This document shows, in pieces, positions 33,374 to 41,467 of a DNA stretch of 64,000 nucleotides. Numbering within the stretch: position 1 is the stretch's first letter; each line of letters starts with the position of its first letter. A program made the translations under genes and the position numbers. Origin of the DNA: Oscillospiraceae bacterium (GTDB lineage Bacteria > Bacillota_A > Clostridia > Oscillospirales > Ruminococcaceae); the NCBI GenBank assembly GCA_017829075.1, contig JAGAJA010000045.1, positions 1 through 64,000 of the forward strand, given 5' to 3'. The notes below the pieces were generated by a model. The model had not been told where the DNA came from, searched no databases, and worked only from the letters and a program-made list of their open reading frames with translations.

Positions 33374-35284
33374 TTATGTAAGCGTTGCACCATATTCCAG
33401 CAGTAGTATCTGACCGTCTTTCAACGATATAGACGGCTTCTTAGTTACGGTTTCTTCAAAATTCTTTTCACTGACTAGCTTTCCTGTATCGGCGTCAAAC
33501 ACTTTACACATGATAGTATTAAAGTATGTCACTCCATTATAGGTGCCAGTGGAAGTACCGTCGTAGGACAACTGATATTTTCCCTTGTTAAAGTTGCTGC
33601 CTTCCCAAATAATACATGAATTCTTTCCTGTTGGCAGCTTTTCGCGGGCATTATATTTTACAGCATAGCAGTTGCAAAGTGTAAGATATGAACCCTCTTC
33701 TGCATAGATCATCAAGGCATCTCCGGTATTAGAGCCGATCGTATATTGTGGTTTAGTTATTGATGCAGCGACACCGGGCTTTTTCCCGTTAAATGCAGAA
33801 TATCCTTGGCTCTTATCCGTAGGATACAGTATATACCAACCTGACGGAACATCAGTGCCAACCTTGTGACTACCATTAACAAAAACCCTAGATATGCCAG
33901 CTTTATATTCCGGATCTGTTTTTTGTACATCACGATAATAACCGGTATCCTCAATCTTTAAGGAACTTCCGCTCAGCTTTACAGTGATTTGTTTGGATTT
34001 TGCCGATTGACCTGTAAGTACACCTTTGCTTGAATATCCTTTTGCTGCTACTTTAAAATAGTAGGTATTCTGTTTATCGGCAGTGTAAGTATAATAAAGC
34101 TTATCTGTGGTTGCAAGGAGCGTGAATTTCGGGCTTCCCTTCTCAGCGTAATATATCTCGTATTCGGTAGCGCCGCTTACCTTTTTCCAAGACAGCTTGA
34201 CCGATACTCCACTAAAGTTTTTCTGAGTTACAATGGGAGTGCTAAGTGTTTTAGGTTTGAGAGATACTGTCACCTGATCAGACTTTGCAGATTTTGCTGT
34301 AACGGTTCCTTTCGTTTCAGCCTTTGCCGCTACTTTAAAATAGAAAGTTCCTTTCTCGTCGGCGGTGTATGTATAATTTAATTTAGTAGTTGTATCCAGT
34401 AATTTGAAAGCCTTCTCGCCCTTCTTGCAATAGTATATATCGTATGCTGTTGCACCGCTGATCTTCTTCCATGAAAGCTTTACGCTCATTCCTGATACAG
34501 ATTTGGTTACAACAGGCTTGTTAAGGGTCGCGATTTTGCCGGTAAATTGAGTAATGACATTTGATTTAATATTGAAAGTGTCAAAATCAGCTATGACATA
34601 ATAATCATATATTCCCGATTTTGCAGGTATGTAATCAAAGGATAATTCCTTTCCGGTATAGATTTTGTTCGTTGCGCCATTTGAAGAAACGGCATAAACA
34701 GTGTAACTGTTCGCGCCGAAATCGTTCCAAGTCAGCTTTATACCGTTATTATATGAAGAACTTTTCAGCGTAAGTGCGTCTGCCTTCAACTCAACGAAAG
34801 GCAAATAATTATTTACTGCATACTGCTCCGCGGTTGAATTTTTCAGTCCATATATCGTGAAACTTTCGTCTTTGAATATGCCGTTCAGGTTATCAATTAT
34901 AGTATCAGGGCTTAAAAATACCGCTGTTTTAAGCGAGTCGCAATCGGAAAAGCCGCCATATATAATGCGTTCAACCTCCTCTGAAAAAACTACTGTTTCA
35001 AGGCTGTCACGATTCACAAAAGCGTTTTCATCAATACATATGCTTTCATAATCGTTTTTGTCTTCCGGGAAAAGCTCTGGGGAAATATAGAGAACTGTGT
35101 CGTTTCCTGTATATTTGTTTATCACCAAGCTTTGATAACTCGGAGAACCAGGTCCCATGCCTATGGTATAAATACCATACACAAAGTCAGAAGCCTCGGC
35201 GGCATAAGTACTCATTCCACCTACTACCGTAAGAATTACCGCAGTGATAAATCCAATTATGAATTTTCTGATGCTTTTTTTCAT
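33374..35284 (-). CDS. Secreted protein with BspA-like start and fibronectin type III repeats
   Basis: The 636-residue product has a signal peptide (MKKSIRKFIIGFITAVILTV, cleavage near TYAAEA). A short leucine-rich BspA-like region follows (ENAFVNRDSLETVVFSEEVE and DCDSLKTAVFLS). Then come three fibronectin III-type beta-sandwiches: about 170-255 and two close copies at about 265-350 and 358-445, each with VKLSWKKxSGATxYxIYY and FYFKVAAK. A C-terminal beta-rich domain ends it. No membrane anchor or sorting tail is visible, so it should be released or held by binding. Such modules mediate adhesion or polysaccharide binding; the ligand is unknown. AGGAGG lies six bases before the ATG. Confidence 0.85.
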   Translation of the reverse strand: MKKSIRKFIIGFITAVILTVVGGMSTYAAEASDFVYGIYTIGMGPGSPSYQSLVINKYTGNDTVLYISPELFPEDKNDYESICIDENAFVNRDSLETVVFSEEVERIIYGGFSDCDSLKTAVFLSPDTIIDNLNGIFKDESFTIYGLKNSTAEQYAVNNYLPFVELKADALTLKSSSYNNGIKLTWNDFGANSYTVYAVSSNGATNKIYTGKELSFDYIPAKSGIYDYYVIADFDTFNIKSNVITQFTGKIATLNKPVVTKSVSGMSVKLSWKKISGATAYDIYYCKKGEKAFKLLDTTTKLNYTYTADEKGTFYFKVAAKAETKGTVTAKSAKSDQVTVSLKPKTLSTPIVTQKNFSGVSVKLSWKKVSGATEYEIYYAEKGSPKFTLLATTDKLYYTYTADKQNTYYFKVAAKGYSSKGVLTGQSAKSKQITVKLSGSSLKIEDTGYYRDVQKTDPEYKAGISRVFVNGSHKVGTDVPSGWYILYPTDKSQGYSAFNGKKPGVAASITKPQYTIGSNTGDALMIYAEEGSYLTLCNCYAVKYNAREKLPTGKNSCIIWEGSNFNKGKYQLSYDGTSTGTYNGVTYFNTIMCKVFDADTGKLVSEKNFEETVTKKPSISLKDGQILLLEYGATLT

Positions 35285-35322
35285 GGTGTTCCTCCTGATT
35301 TTTTTGCATTATGCTTTCATTC

Positions 35323-35351
35323 ATTATATCATTAAAATAATGATTTGTCAA
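35323..35351 (-). promoter_or_regulatory. Promoter of the FN3 protein gene
   Basis: On the minus strand TTGACA (35346-35351), 17 bases, TATAAT (35323-35328), 39 bases before the ATG. Confidence 0.85.
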
Positions 35352-35544
35352 TTTCTTTAATATATAAACAGTATGAATATGTATAAATAAGATTATCAAG
35401 TATTTTTTACAAATCTTCAAAGGTAATTTATAAATATTGTACTATATTAATGGGACAGAAAGAAATCTAACTGTACCAAAAAAGTCCTAGGCTATCGATT
35501 CAATGTGCCGTTCAGCACTGCAACTGTTACAAGGGGTAAGGAAA

Positions 35545-35572
35545 AAAAGCTGCATGATGAAATGCAGCTTTT
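35545..35572. terminator. Hairpin beside the IS256 copy 2 end
   Basis: AAAAGCTGCAT pairs with ATGCAGCTTTT across a six-base loop; T-rich on the plus strand. It lies seven bases outside the element end at 35579. Confidence 0.55.
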
Positions 35573-35578
35573 GAGACG

Positions 35579-36357
35579 GTAATGTCAAGTATTATTCGCA
35601 AATTTCCCTATAGAATTTTTAGAAGCAGGCATAGAATGTCATTATTCAGAAGCGTAATCCATACATTTCATGCAAAGATAACGCTTAGAACCCCAATCTT
35701 TTCCCGCGACATAACGCAGCCTTGCGCATACGAGCATCAAGGCTGAATTGCCGTCCGGGAAAGCGCCGACTACTCTTGTTCGGCGCCGAATCTCTCGATT
35801 CATTCGTTCTATGACGTTGTTGGTGCGTATTTTCAACCAGTGCTGTGATGGGAAATCCATGTATGTCAGCGTTTCTTCAATGCCATCCTCGACCTTCTTG
35901 GCGGCTTCTTTGAGCTTCATTGCGCGAAGCTGCTCCACAACGTCTTTTGCCTTCTTGCGTGCAGCTTCCTTGCTTTCTTGAGCGTGTATTGCTTTCAGCA
36001 TTCGGGTCACTTCACGCATTCTGTTTCGGGGAGTCGCTGAGAAAACGTTGCGATAAAAATGTACTGTGCAGCGCTGGTATTTGGCCTCAGGGAACACCTC
36101 GTTTACTGACTCGCACATACCCAAGCATTTATCTCCAACCACCATTTTGACACCTTTTAAGCCGCGTTCTTTCAGCCAAACAAGGAAGTTTGTCTAGCTT
36201 TCCTTATCCTCTTTCATACCCTCGGCTGCGCCTATGACTTCGCGATAACCGTCGCTGTTTACTCCGATTGCTACCAGAATGCTGACGTTTTCAAACTCGC
36301 CGCCCCAGTTGCGCTTGAGGAACTTTGCGAGCGAATATTCCATCCCATAACCGGAAC
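35579..36357 (-). pseudogene. IS256-family transposase, copy 2, 5'-truncated with amber stop
   Basis: On the minus strand the frame runs from about 36357 (FLKRNWGGEFENVSILVAIG, then VNSDGYREVIGAAEGMKEDK) to a TAG at 36194-36196 where copy 1 and family members have Trp (ESW). It then continues TNFLVWLKERGLKG to the stop at 35642. The C-terminal 160 residues are almost identical to copy 1 at 636-1209. Element DNA extends to 35579 (GGTAATGTCAAGT end). The first part, with the first catalytic Asp, is missing, and the break falls exactly beside the headless DUF262 gene. The two copies lie in opposite orientation 35 kb apart. Confidence 0.85.
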
Positions 36358-36361
36358 GCAT

Positions 36362-37285
36362 ATGGACGAGCTTTTTACTCGTTATATGTATTTCGAGCGT
36401 GCAAAGCAGGGTAACAAGTCCTCAACGACAGAAGCGCTGCGCAAATTCTATGAAAAGAATTCTTATAGCTTATTAAAGAAAGAGAGTACATTTGAGAATC
36501 TCGTTCAGCTTGCAGATTTCTGGGATGATGTTTCAAAGCAGAACGAGGATCGCTTTTCTGATAAGGTTCTAAAGAGACTTTTTGTATTAAACTATGCTCC
36601 AAATGGAATGTGGACATACTTTGTTTCTGTTTATTTTATGACTAATAAGGATGATGAGGGCAAACTAAATGATGAACGATTCTATCGTTTCTTATTGAAC
36701 ATGACGGCATTCGTATGGGCTTATGCAGTTACTAATCCGGGTGTTAATGCGCTCAGAACCCCTATCTTTGCTGAAATGGCAAACATTGTAAACGGACAAG
36801 ATGTAACATATGCAGATTACAAGTTTGATAGAGAAACAACTCGTAGTGCATTTGAGATATATTCATTTACTAATGTAAGACCTATAACAAAATCTATGCT
36901 TGCTTGGTGGGCATTTCAAAACCCTAATCAGGCATTGATTCCTCTTGATACCGTTTTTGAGATAGGGCATATCTTCCCAAAAAGCCGTCAAGATAAGGAT
37001 AAGTCCTTGTCGGACAGCAAGAAGCTTGAGTTTCTTGGAAACAAGTCTATGTTAGAAAAGCGAATCAACATTCGTGCATCTGATTATAGGTTCGATGATA
37101 AGAAAAAGTATTATCGAGGATATACAAACAATAGGAACCAAAAGAAAGAGGCTACGCAGATTAATGAGTTAATTTCTTTGACCTATGAATCTGAAGATTT
37201 TACCGAGACCGAGATAGATGCACGCAATAGGAAAATACTTGATAGCTTTATGGATTTCTTAGCAGCTTGTAATTTGTTGAAGTGA
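36362..37285 (+). pseudogene. DUF262/DUF1524 (GmrSD-like) protein, 3' part only
   Basis: The 307-residue frame ends with an HNH-type DUF1524 domain: EIGHIFPKSRQDKDKS then LEFLGNKSMLEKRIN. Its upstream part (SSTTEALRKFYE, the ALRTPIFAEMANIVNG region) is helical and typical of the middle of DUF262-DUF1524 proteins, which act as type IV, modification-dependent nucleases such as GmrSD and related defence enzymes. The N-terminal DUF262 ParB-like domain is missing because the gene begins at the broken IS256 end, and no ribosome site precedes the first ATG. It is AT-rich compared with the flanking backbone genes, a sign of transfer. Probably inactive. Confidence 0.7.
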
Positions 37286-37328
37286 TTATTTTTGTGACGA
37301 TTTAACGACTGCATTTAAATGCACCCTG

Positions 37329-37363
37329 AGTCCCTACCGAAAAAAGTAGGGGCTTAGCTTTTT
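37329..37363 (+). terminator. Terminator after the DUF1524 gene remnant
   Basis: AGTCCCTAC pairs with GTAGGGGCT across an A-rich loop, followed by TAGCTTTTT. Confidence 0.75.
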
Positions 37364-37460
37364 ATGCAGGTCTTTGATATTCAAAATACGGATATGCCTA
37401 TTTTCACTTTTACACAATGAATAATTGATTGCAAACTGACCATACTTTTCAATAGACAAC

Positions 37461-37489
37461 TTGACAAATCGCTGAAAAGAAGATATACT
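37461..37489 (+). promoter_or_regulatory. Promoter of the AAA/DUF4143 ATPase gene
   Basis: TTGACA (37461-37466), 17 bases, TATACT (37484-37489), about 50 bases before the ATG at 37540. Confidence 0.8.
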
Positions 37490-37539
37490 ATTGAATAGTA
37501 AGATTGTTCTGTACTGAAGTTTTCAACGGAGATGATTTG

Positions 37540-38829
37540 ATGGAGATTAAAAGAGACACCTACCTAAACGAGATAATACAGTACAAATGGGACGGGCAGA
37601 TTAAGGTTATCACGGGAATCCGCCGTTGCGGAAAGTCCTTTCTGCTTAGGACGCTGTACAAAAAGCATTTGCTGGAGTCCGGCGTTTCGGAAAGCCAGAT
37701 AATCGTGATCGAACTTGACCTTGCAAGGGATATAAAGTTCAGAAACCCTCTGGAGCTGGCTTCATATGTCCGCGGCTATGTTGAGAACAAGCAGGAACAG
37801 TATTATCTGTTCATAGATGAAATTCAGATGTCCGACGAGGTGAATAATCCCTATAACCCAGAGGGGAAGAAGATAACCTTTTACGACGCTCTCAACGACC
37901 TGCGCGAGCTGGATAATCTTGATATTTATGTTACGGGCAGCAGCTCAAAAATGCTTTCATCGGATATTCTGACCGAGTTCAGAGGATGCAGCGATGAAAT
38001 TCGTGTACACTCGCTGTCCTTTGCGGAGTATTATTCGGCGGTCGGCGGTGATAAGGACGACGCGTTCGACGAATACGCATTCTACGGCGGAATGCCGTTT
38101 GTGTTATCCCGTCCGAACGACACGGCAAAGATGAAGTACCTTGAGTCGCTTTTCAACGAGGTTTACATCAAGGATATTGTTGAGCGAATGGGGATAAAGC
38201 ATGAGGACGTGCTGAAACAGGTTCTTGATTTGATATGCTCCTCAATAGGTTCGCTTACCAATCCAAAGAAGATTTCCGATACGTTACGTTCCATGACCAA
38301 TACGACCGTTTCTCAGAATACCATAATGTCCTATATCGGGCATCTTGAGGACGCATTTCTGATTTCGGAAAGCAAGCGATATGACGTTAAGGGCAAGTCT
38401 TATTTTGAATACCCCTATAAGTATTATTGCGAGGATATAGGTCTGCGGAACGCAAGGATAGGCTTCCGGCAGCAGGAAATGACCCATATAATGGAGAATA
38501 TCATCTACAACGAGCTGATAGTGCGCGGCTTCTCAGTTGATGTCGGCGTTGTGTATTCCAGAGAGCAGAACAGCAGCGGCAACTATTCAAAGGTGGCGCG
38601 TGAGATTGATTTTGTTGCGGCAAAGGGGGGCAGAAAGGTTTATGTTCAGTCGGCTTTTGCCTTGCCGGACGAGGAGAAGGCGGTGCAGGAACTGAAGCCT
38701 TTCTCTCTGACAGGCGACAGCTTTCCGAAAGTGATTATTAGGAAAGACATCCGAAAGCGCTGGTATGACGACAGCGGGGTTCTGAATATAGGTTTGATTG
38801 ATTTCCTGCTTGATGAAAATTCGATATAA
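37540..38829 (+). CDS. AAA-type ATPase with DUF4143 domain
   Basis: The 429-residue protein has Walker A GIRRCGKS at 26-33, Walker B YLFIDEIQM near 90, a sensor-like TGSSSKML near 138, and a C-terminal DUF4143 domain with a nuclease-like fold (ENIIYNELIVRGFSVDVGVV, then AREIDFVAAKGGRKVYVQSA, with the D-x(n)-Q spacing of PD-(D/E)xK-like folds). These ATPases are widespread in Clostridia and Bacteroidetes, often many per genome and in accessory regions; their role is unknown. The ATG at 37540 is preferred because CGGAG precedes it by nine bases. It has its own promoter and terminator. Confidence 0.88.
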   Translation: MEIKRDTYLNEIIQYKWDGQIKVITGIRRCGKSFLLRTLYKKHLLESGVSESQIIVIELDLARDIKFRNPLELASYVRGYVENKQEQYYLFIDEIQMSDEVNNPYNPEGKKITFYDALNDLRELDNLDIYVTGSSSKMLSSDILTEFRGCSDEIRVHSLSFAEYYSAVGGDKDDAFDEYAFYGGMPFVLSRPNDTAKMKYLESLFNEVYIKDIVERMGIKHEDVLKQVLDLICSSIGSLTNPKKISDTLRSMTNTTVSQNTIMSYIGHLEDAFLISESKRYDVKGKSYFEYPYKYYCEDIGLRNARIGFRQQEMTHIMENIIYNELIVRGFSVDVGVVYSREQNSSGNYSKVAREIDFVAAKGGRKVYVQSAFALPDEEKAVQELKPFSLTGDSFPKVIIRKDIRKRWYDDSGVLNIGLIDFLLDENSI

Positions 38830-38834
38830 AACAG

Positions 38835-38867
38835 ACAGCCGAGGGGGTGACTTTCGGCTGTATTTTT
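38835..38867 (+). terminator. Terminator after the DUF4143 ATPase gene
   Basis: ACAGCCGA pairs with TCGGCTGT, followed by ATTTTTGTT. Confidence 0.85.
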
Positions 38868-38913
38868 GTTGTCGGTGAGAAATGAACTAAAGTGTCCCGA
38901 AAAAGCACTTGAC

Positions 38914-39234
38914 ATGATGGCTGAAACGGACAGGGCAGCGCTTCAGATGATAAACATGAGCGGACTGTACCGCGCCATTTGGGAGGAAATTGCCGAGAGG
39001 TGCGCCGACAGGCGAATGGAGGTAATCGAATTGCTGAAAAGAAAAATTGATTTCAGCTTGGATACCTTTGAGCGCGAAGCGCAGCTTTCCGAGATTCATA
39101 TTGCGGCAGAACAAGCTGCTTATGAGATGATGAATGCCCGTGTTAGCTGGCTGGCACTTGAGGTGCGCGCACGCGGTGACCTTGATGAGATTGCCGGTAT
39201 CAGACTTGAACTTATGTGTCAACGGGTAGGGTGA
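38914..39234 (+). CDS. Small hypothetical protein
   Basis: A frame of about 107 residues from ATG 38914 (MMAETDRAALQMINMSG), strongly helical and charged, with ERCADRRMEVIELLKRKIDF and EQAAYEMMNARVSWLALEVR. No ribosome site precedes any start, and the open frame begins right behind the terminator of the ATPase gene. It may be the surviving 3' part of a longer gene. I do not recognise the family. Confidence 0.35.
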   Translation: MMAETDRAALQMINMSGLYRAIWEEIAERCADRRMEVIELLKRKIDFSLDTFEREAQLSEIHIAAEQAAYEMMNARVSWLALEVRARGDLDEIAGIRLELMCQRVG

Positions 39235-39239
39235 ATGGG

Positions 39240-39262
39240 AACGGGAAATCTTGTCCCAACTC
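39240..39262. repeat. Imperfect direct repeat left of the GNAT gene
   Basis: AACGGGAAATCTTGTCCCAA followed by CTC. A close copy lies at 39943-39966 on the far side of the GNAT gene. Confidence 0.5.
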
Positions 39263-39271
39263 AAAAGAAAA

Positions 39272-39294
39272 GCACCGAGCAGATAACTCGGTGC
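39272..39294 (-). terminator. Terminator of the GNAT gene
   Basis: GCACCGAG pairs with CTCGGTGC; on the minus strand it is followed by TTTTCTTTT. Confidence 0.8.
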
Positions 39295-39344
39295 GGAGTA
39301 TGGTTTGGGACTTCAGCTGTTGGAAACTGCTTGACTTATGGGAA

Positions 39345-39848
39345 TTAGTTCAGATGTAATGTATAATACGATGCTTCAAAAACCTCACTTCCATCATATC
39401 GTGAATACTGTCCATAGCATTCAAATTGAAATCCACATTTTCTTATTACATTTCCAGATGCATGGTTTTCATTTGCATGACGCGCGATAAAATTACATGC
39501 ACCGAGTTCCTGATGAGCCCATTGAATCATTGCTTTTGAAGCTTCTGTTGCATATCCCTTACCCCAAAAAAGTCTGTTCAGATTATATCCCAATTCATAT
39601 GCATCATATTCCTCACGAAAAGTTATAGAGCCAGAACCAATAACTTTTCCAGTATCTTTTAAGCAAAAACAAAATTCATTCTTATTACCTAATGTGCTTA
39701 TCCACTCTTCAGTCTGATGAATAGTTTCATGCAAAGGGTATGGCATATATTTGTTAACAATAGGATCTCCAGCCCATTCAAACACTGAATTTGCATCGTC
39801 TTGTGTTAATGGTCTTAATATCATTCTCTCAGTTTCTATTATTTTCAC
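39345..39848 (-). CDS. GNAT acetyltransferase, RimJ/RimL type
   Basis: The 167-residue product starts MKIIETERMILRPLTQDD, the RimJ/RimL opening. It has VIGSGSITFREEYDAYELGY (beta strands 3-4), the acetyl-CoA loop region LFWGKGYATEASKAMIQWA (Q/RxxGxG/A form reads WGKGYA) and a C-terminal NHASGNVIRKCGFQFE. It should acetylate an amine of a protein end or small molecule using acetyl-CoA. The start is set at a GTG at 39848 with GGAGG eight bases upstream; an earlier in-frame GTG overlaps that ribosome site. The gene is clearly more AT-rich than its neighbours and is framed by the related repeats at 39240 and 39943. Confidence 0.85.
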   Translation of the reverse strand: MKIIETERMILRPLTQDDANSVFEWAGDPIVNKYMPYPLHETIHQTEEWISTLGNKNEFCFCLKDTGKVIGSGSITFREEYDAYELGYNLNRLFWGKGYATEASKAMIQWAHQELGACNFIARHANENHASGNVIRKCGFQFECYGQYSRYDGSEVFEASYYTLHLN

Positions 39849-39901
39849 TTGCTTTACCTCCACTAAATTCCGATAAATCGCTCAGTTTTTCTCCTAGTCC
39901 C

Positions 39902-39930
39902 ATTATATCATTGCCGACCATAAAAGTCAA
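39902..39930 (-). promoter_or_regulatory. Promoter of the GNAT gene
   Basis: On the minus strand TTGACT (39925-39930), 17 bases, TATAAT (39902-39907). Confidence 0.75.
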
Positions 39931-39942
39931 TCAATCCACAAG

Positions 39943-39966
39943 AACGGGACATGATGTCCCAATCTC
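39943..39966. repeat. Imperfect direct repeat right of the GNAT gene
   Basis: AACGGGACATGATGTCCCAA followed by TCTC; contains the palindrome GGGACATGATGTCCC. It matches 39240-39262 in most positions. Confidence 0.5.
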
Positions 39967-39972
39967 AACAAC

Positions 39973-40000
39973 AACCCCCTCGTCGGCTAGGCGAGGGGTT
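39973..40000 (-). terminator. Terminator of the XRE regulator gene
   Basis: On the minus strand AACCCCTCG pairs with CGAGGGGGTT, followed by GTTGTTGTT. Confidence 0.7.
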
Positions 40001-40004
40001 ATTG

Positions 40005-40892
40005 TTATGCAAAGAACGAATCAAGGTACGCCTCGAAGAAGCGCAGCTCATATTTCTTTTCAGAAATCTCGGTTTCACTGGTTTGGGGGAGCGCGTCAAG
40101 TTCATCTTTCAACTGCTGAATGTGTGTTTCAATGGCAAGCTTCATCATGCTGTCCCACTCGTCGAATATTGCGTCGGTGCTGCCGCAGAGTTCGCGGTCG
40201 TAAATTTGCCTTACAAGCTTATCCATCAAGTCGTGCAGCTTGGACTTGTTCACAATTTCGGAGGCTTCAAGGTACGCTGCGTTGTCCTTGCTGAAATTGC
40301 TGAGATAATATCCACAGAATAGCGGTTTGTCGTCACAGGAGTAGATGATACGCAGTTTTTGCAGTTCGTCGAAGAAACCAAGTATCTCGCTGCGGAAAAC
40401 ACGCTCGGTCAGTTTGTCCCTCGGAGTAATCAGCTTTCGCAGACTGTCGAGGTCGCGGTATTTCTGCCGGGTTTCGTAGTAGTATTTCACGAGCGAAGCC
40501 ATGTGCGAGCGGGTTATTATGCCGAGAGTTTCGCGGAACTCCGCGCTGTTAATCAGAATTGACAACCCGGCTTTTTCTCCGTCACTAAGAGAAGCAATCG
40601 TGTTGATGTCCTTTTTTGGCAGGCGCAGGTCGGAGAAATCACCGACAACAACAGGCTTGCCGACTTCCTTTTCAGATGAACGGCTCATCAGATAATCTAC
40701 CGAAACATTATAGTAGTCCGCGATTCTGGACAGTATCAGCATATCGGGAAAGGACTTGCCCTGTTCGTATGCGCTGAGGGTCGGGCGGGATATTTCAAGC
40801 TCTGAGGAAGCCTGCTCGGAGCTTACTTTTTTGGCTTTGCGAAGCTCTTTCATCCGCGCCGCGAAGTTTGTCAGTAGCGTTTTGGTGTCCAT
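40005..40892 (-). CDS. XRE-family regulator of an integrative element
   Basis: The 295-residue protein starts with a Cro/CI-type helix-turn-helix (about 10-70: RMKELRKAKKVSSEQASSEL and ISRPTLSAYEQGKSFPD, then YYNVSVDYLM). A long helical C-domain with no recognised fold follows (LLTN-like start, KYYYETRQKYRDLDSLRKLI in the middle). Position and direction, divergent from the excisionase gene, fit the repressor of an integrative element. A 14-bp palindrome at 40922-40935 in the shared region is a likely operator. AAAGGAAACG precedes the ATG. Confidence 0.85.
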   Translation of the reverse strand: MDTKTLLTNFAARMKELRKAKKVSSEQASSELEISRPTLSAYEQGKSFPDMLILSRIADYYNVSVDYLMSRSSEKEVGKPVVVGDFSDLRLPKKDINTIASLSDGEKAGLSILINSAEFRETLGIITRSHMASLVKYYYETRQKYRDLDSLRKLITPRDKLTERVFRSEILGFFDELQKLRIIYSCDDKPLFCGYYLSNFSKDNAAYLEASEIVNKSKLHDLMDKLVRQIYDRELCGSTDAIFDEWDSMMKLAIETHIQQLKDELDALPQTSETEISEKKYELRFFEAYLDSFFA

Positions 40893-40921
40893 TTCGTTTC
40901 CTTTCCGGTCATAATATACAA

Positions 40922-40935
40922 ATTAGGTGCCTAAT
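40922..40935. promoter_or_regulatory. Probable operator between XRE and excisionase genes
   Basis: ATTAGGTGCCTAAT is a perfect palindrome with a two-base centre, just upstream of a TATATT -10-like box on the minus strand. Binding by the neighbouring XRE protein is inference. Confidence 0.5.
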
Positions 40936-41125
40936 ATTAAGCGCGTTGTACAAATTTTCAAAAATGGTGAAAAGGCGATTTTGGTGAAAGAGGTGATTGC
41001 CATGTAGCAATTTTACTTTACAAATCCGGCTGTCAATAGGATTTTACCTTTCGGCGGCTGATATTCCATTACTCAAAAGAACAGTACCACAAAACACAAC
41101 CACACGAACAAAGGAGACAACAATC

Positions 41126-41347
41126 ATGAAAAAGAAATCTATTTTAACAATCAAAGAAGCAGCGGCTCGCATTGACGGATTGACCGAACACCGCGTAAGA
41201 CAGATGTGCAAGAACGGTCAGCTCCATTGCTTTATGGCAGGCAAGAAATTCCTTATCAACGAGGAGGAACTTTACAGGGTAGTGCTGGGCAGAAGCGGCA
41301 TGAGCAGGGAAGATGACGAGGAGGAAATGGAATTTGAGTTGCTGTAA
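41126..41347 (+). CDS. xis: Excisionase / MerR-type DNA-binding protein
   Basis: The 73-residue product reads ILTIKEAAARIDGLTEHRVR, QMCKNGQLHCFMAGKKFLIN and ends with an acidic tail. This is the winged helix of small excisionase proteins found next to integrases in Gram-positive integrative elements. It bends att DNA and favours excision (family knowledge). AAAGGAG lies before the ATG; the longer open frame upstream lacks a ribosome site. It is divergent from the XRE gene and followed by the clipped primase start. Confidence 0.85.
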   Translation: MKKKSILTIKEAAARIDGLTEHRVRQMCKNGQLHCFMAGKKFLINEEELYRVVLGRSGMSREDDEEEMEFELL

Positions 41348-41377
41348 AGGCTTGGCGGGCAGAAAGGAGGTGACGAG

Positions 41378-41465
41378 TTGAGCGGTTGGTTTGACGGAAT
41401 AAAGATAGACGAGGTTGCTTTCTGCGAAGCCTTTACGGAGGAGTGCCCGCTGATATTCGTAACCG
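41378..41465 (+). pseudogene. Start of an element primase/replication gene, cut off
   Basis: AAAGGAGGTGA followed four bases later by TTG opens a frame reading SGWFDGIKIDEVAFCEAFTE then ECPLIFVTG. From memory, this kind of start is found on primase-like genes that follow excisionase genes in Clostridia elements. After about 29 codons the likeness stops, exactly where the 3' end of the Mrr gene (41468) begins on the other strand. The rest of the primase and any later genes have been replaced. Confidence 0.55.
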
Positions 41466-41467
41466 GA

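Noticed and set aside
35450..35480. GGGACAGAAAGAAATCTAAC as a further IS481 leader copy
   Set aside because: Only a short GGACAGAAAGA match to the relic at 190-205, with no continuation on either side.
35526..35536. TACAAGGGGT match to the 3' end of tRNA-Arg as a possible second att site
   Set aside because: Only ten bases match, which is expected by chance fairly often in 64 kb, and the flanks do not extend it.
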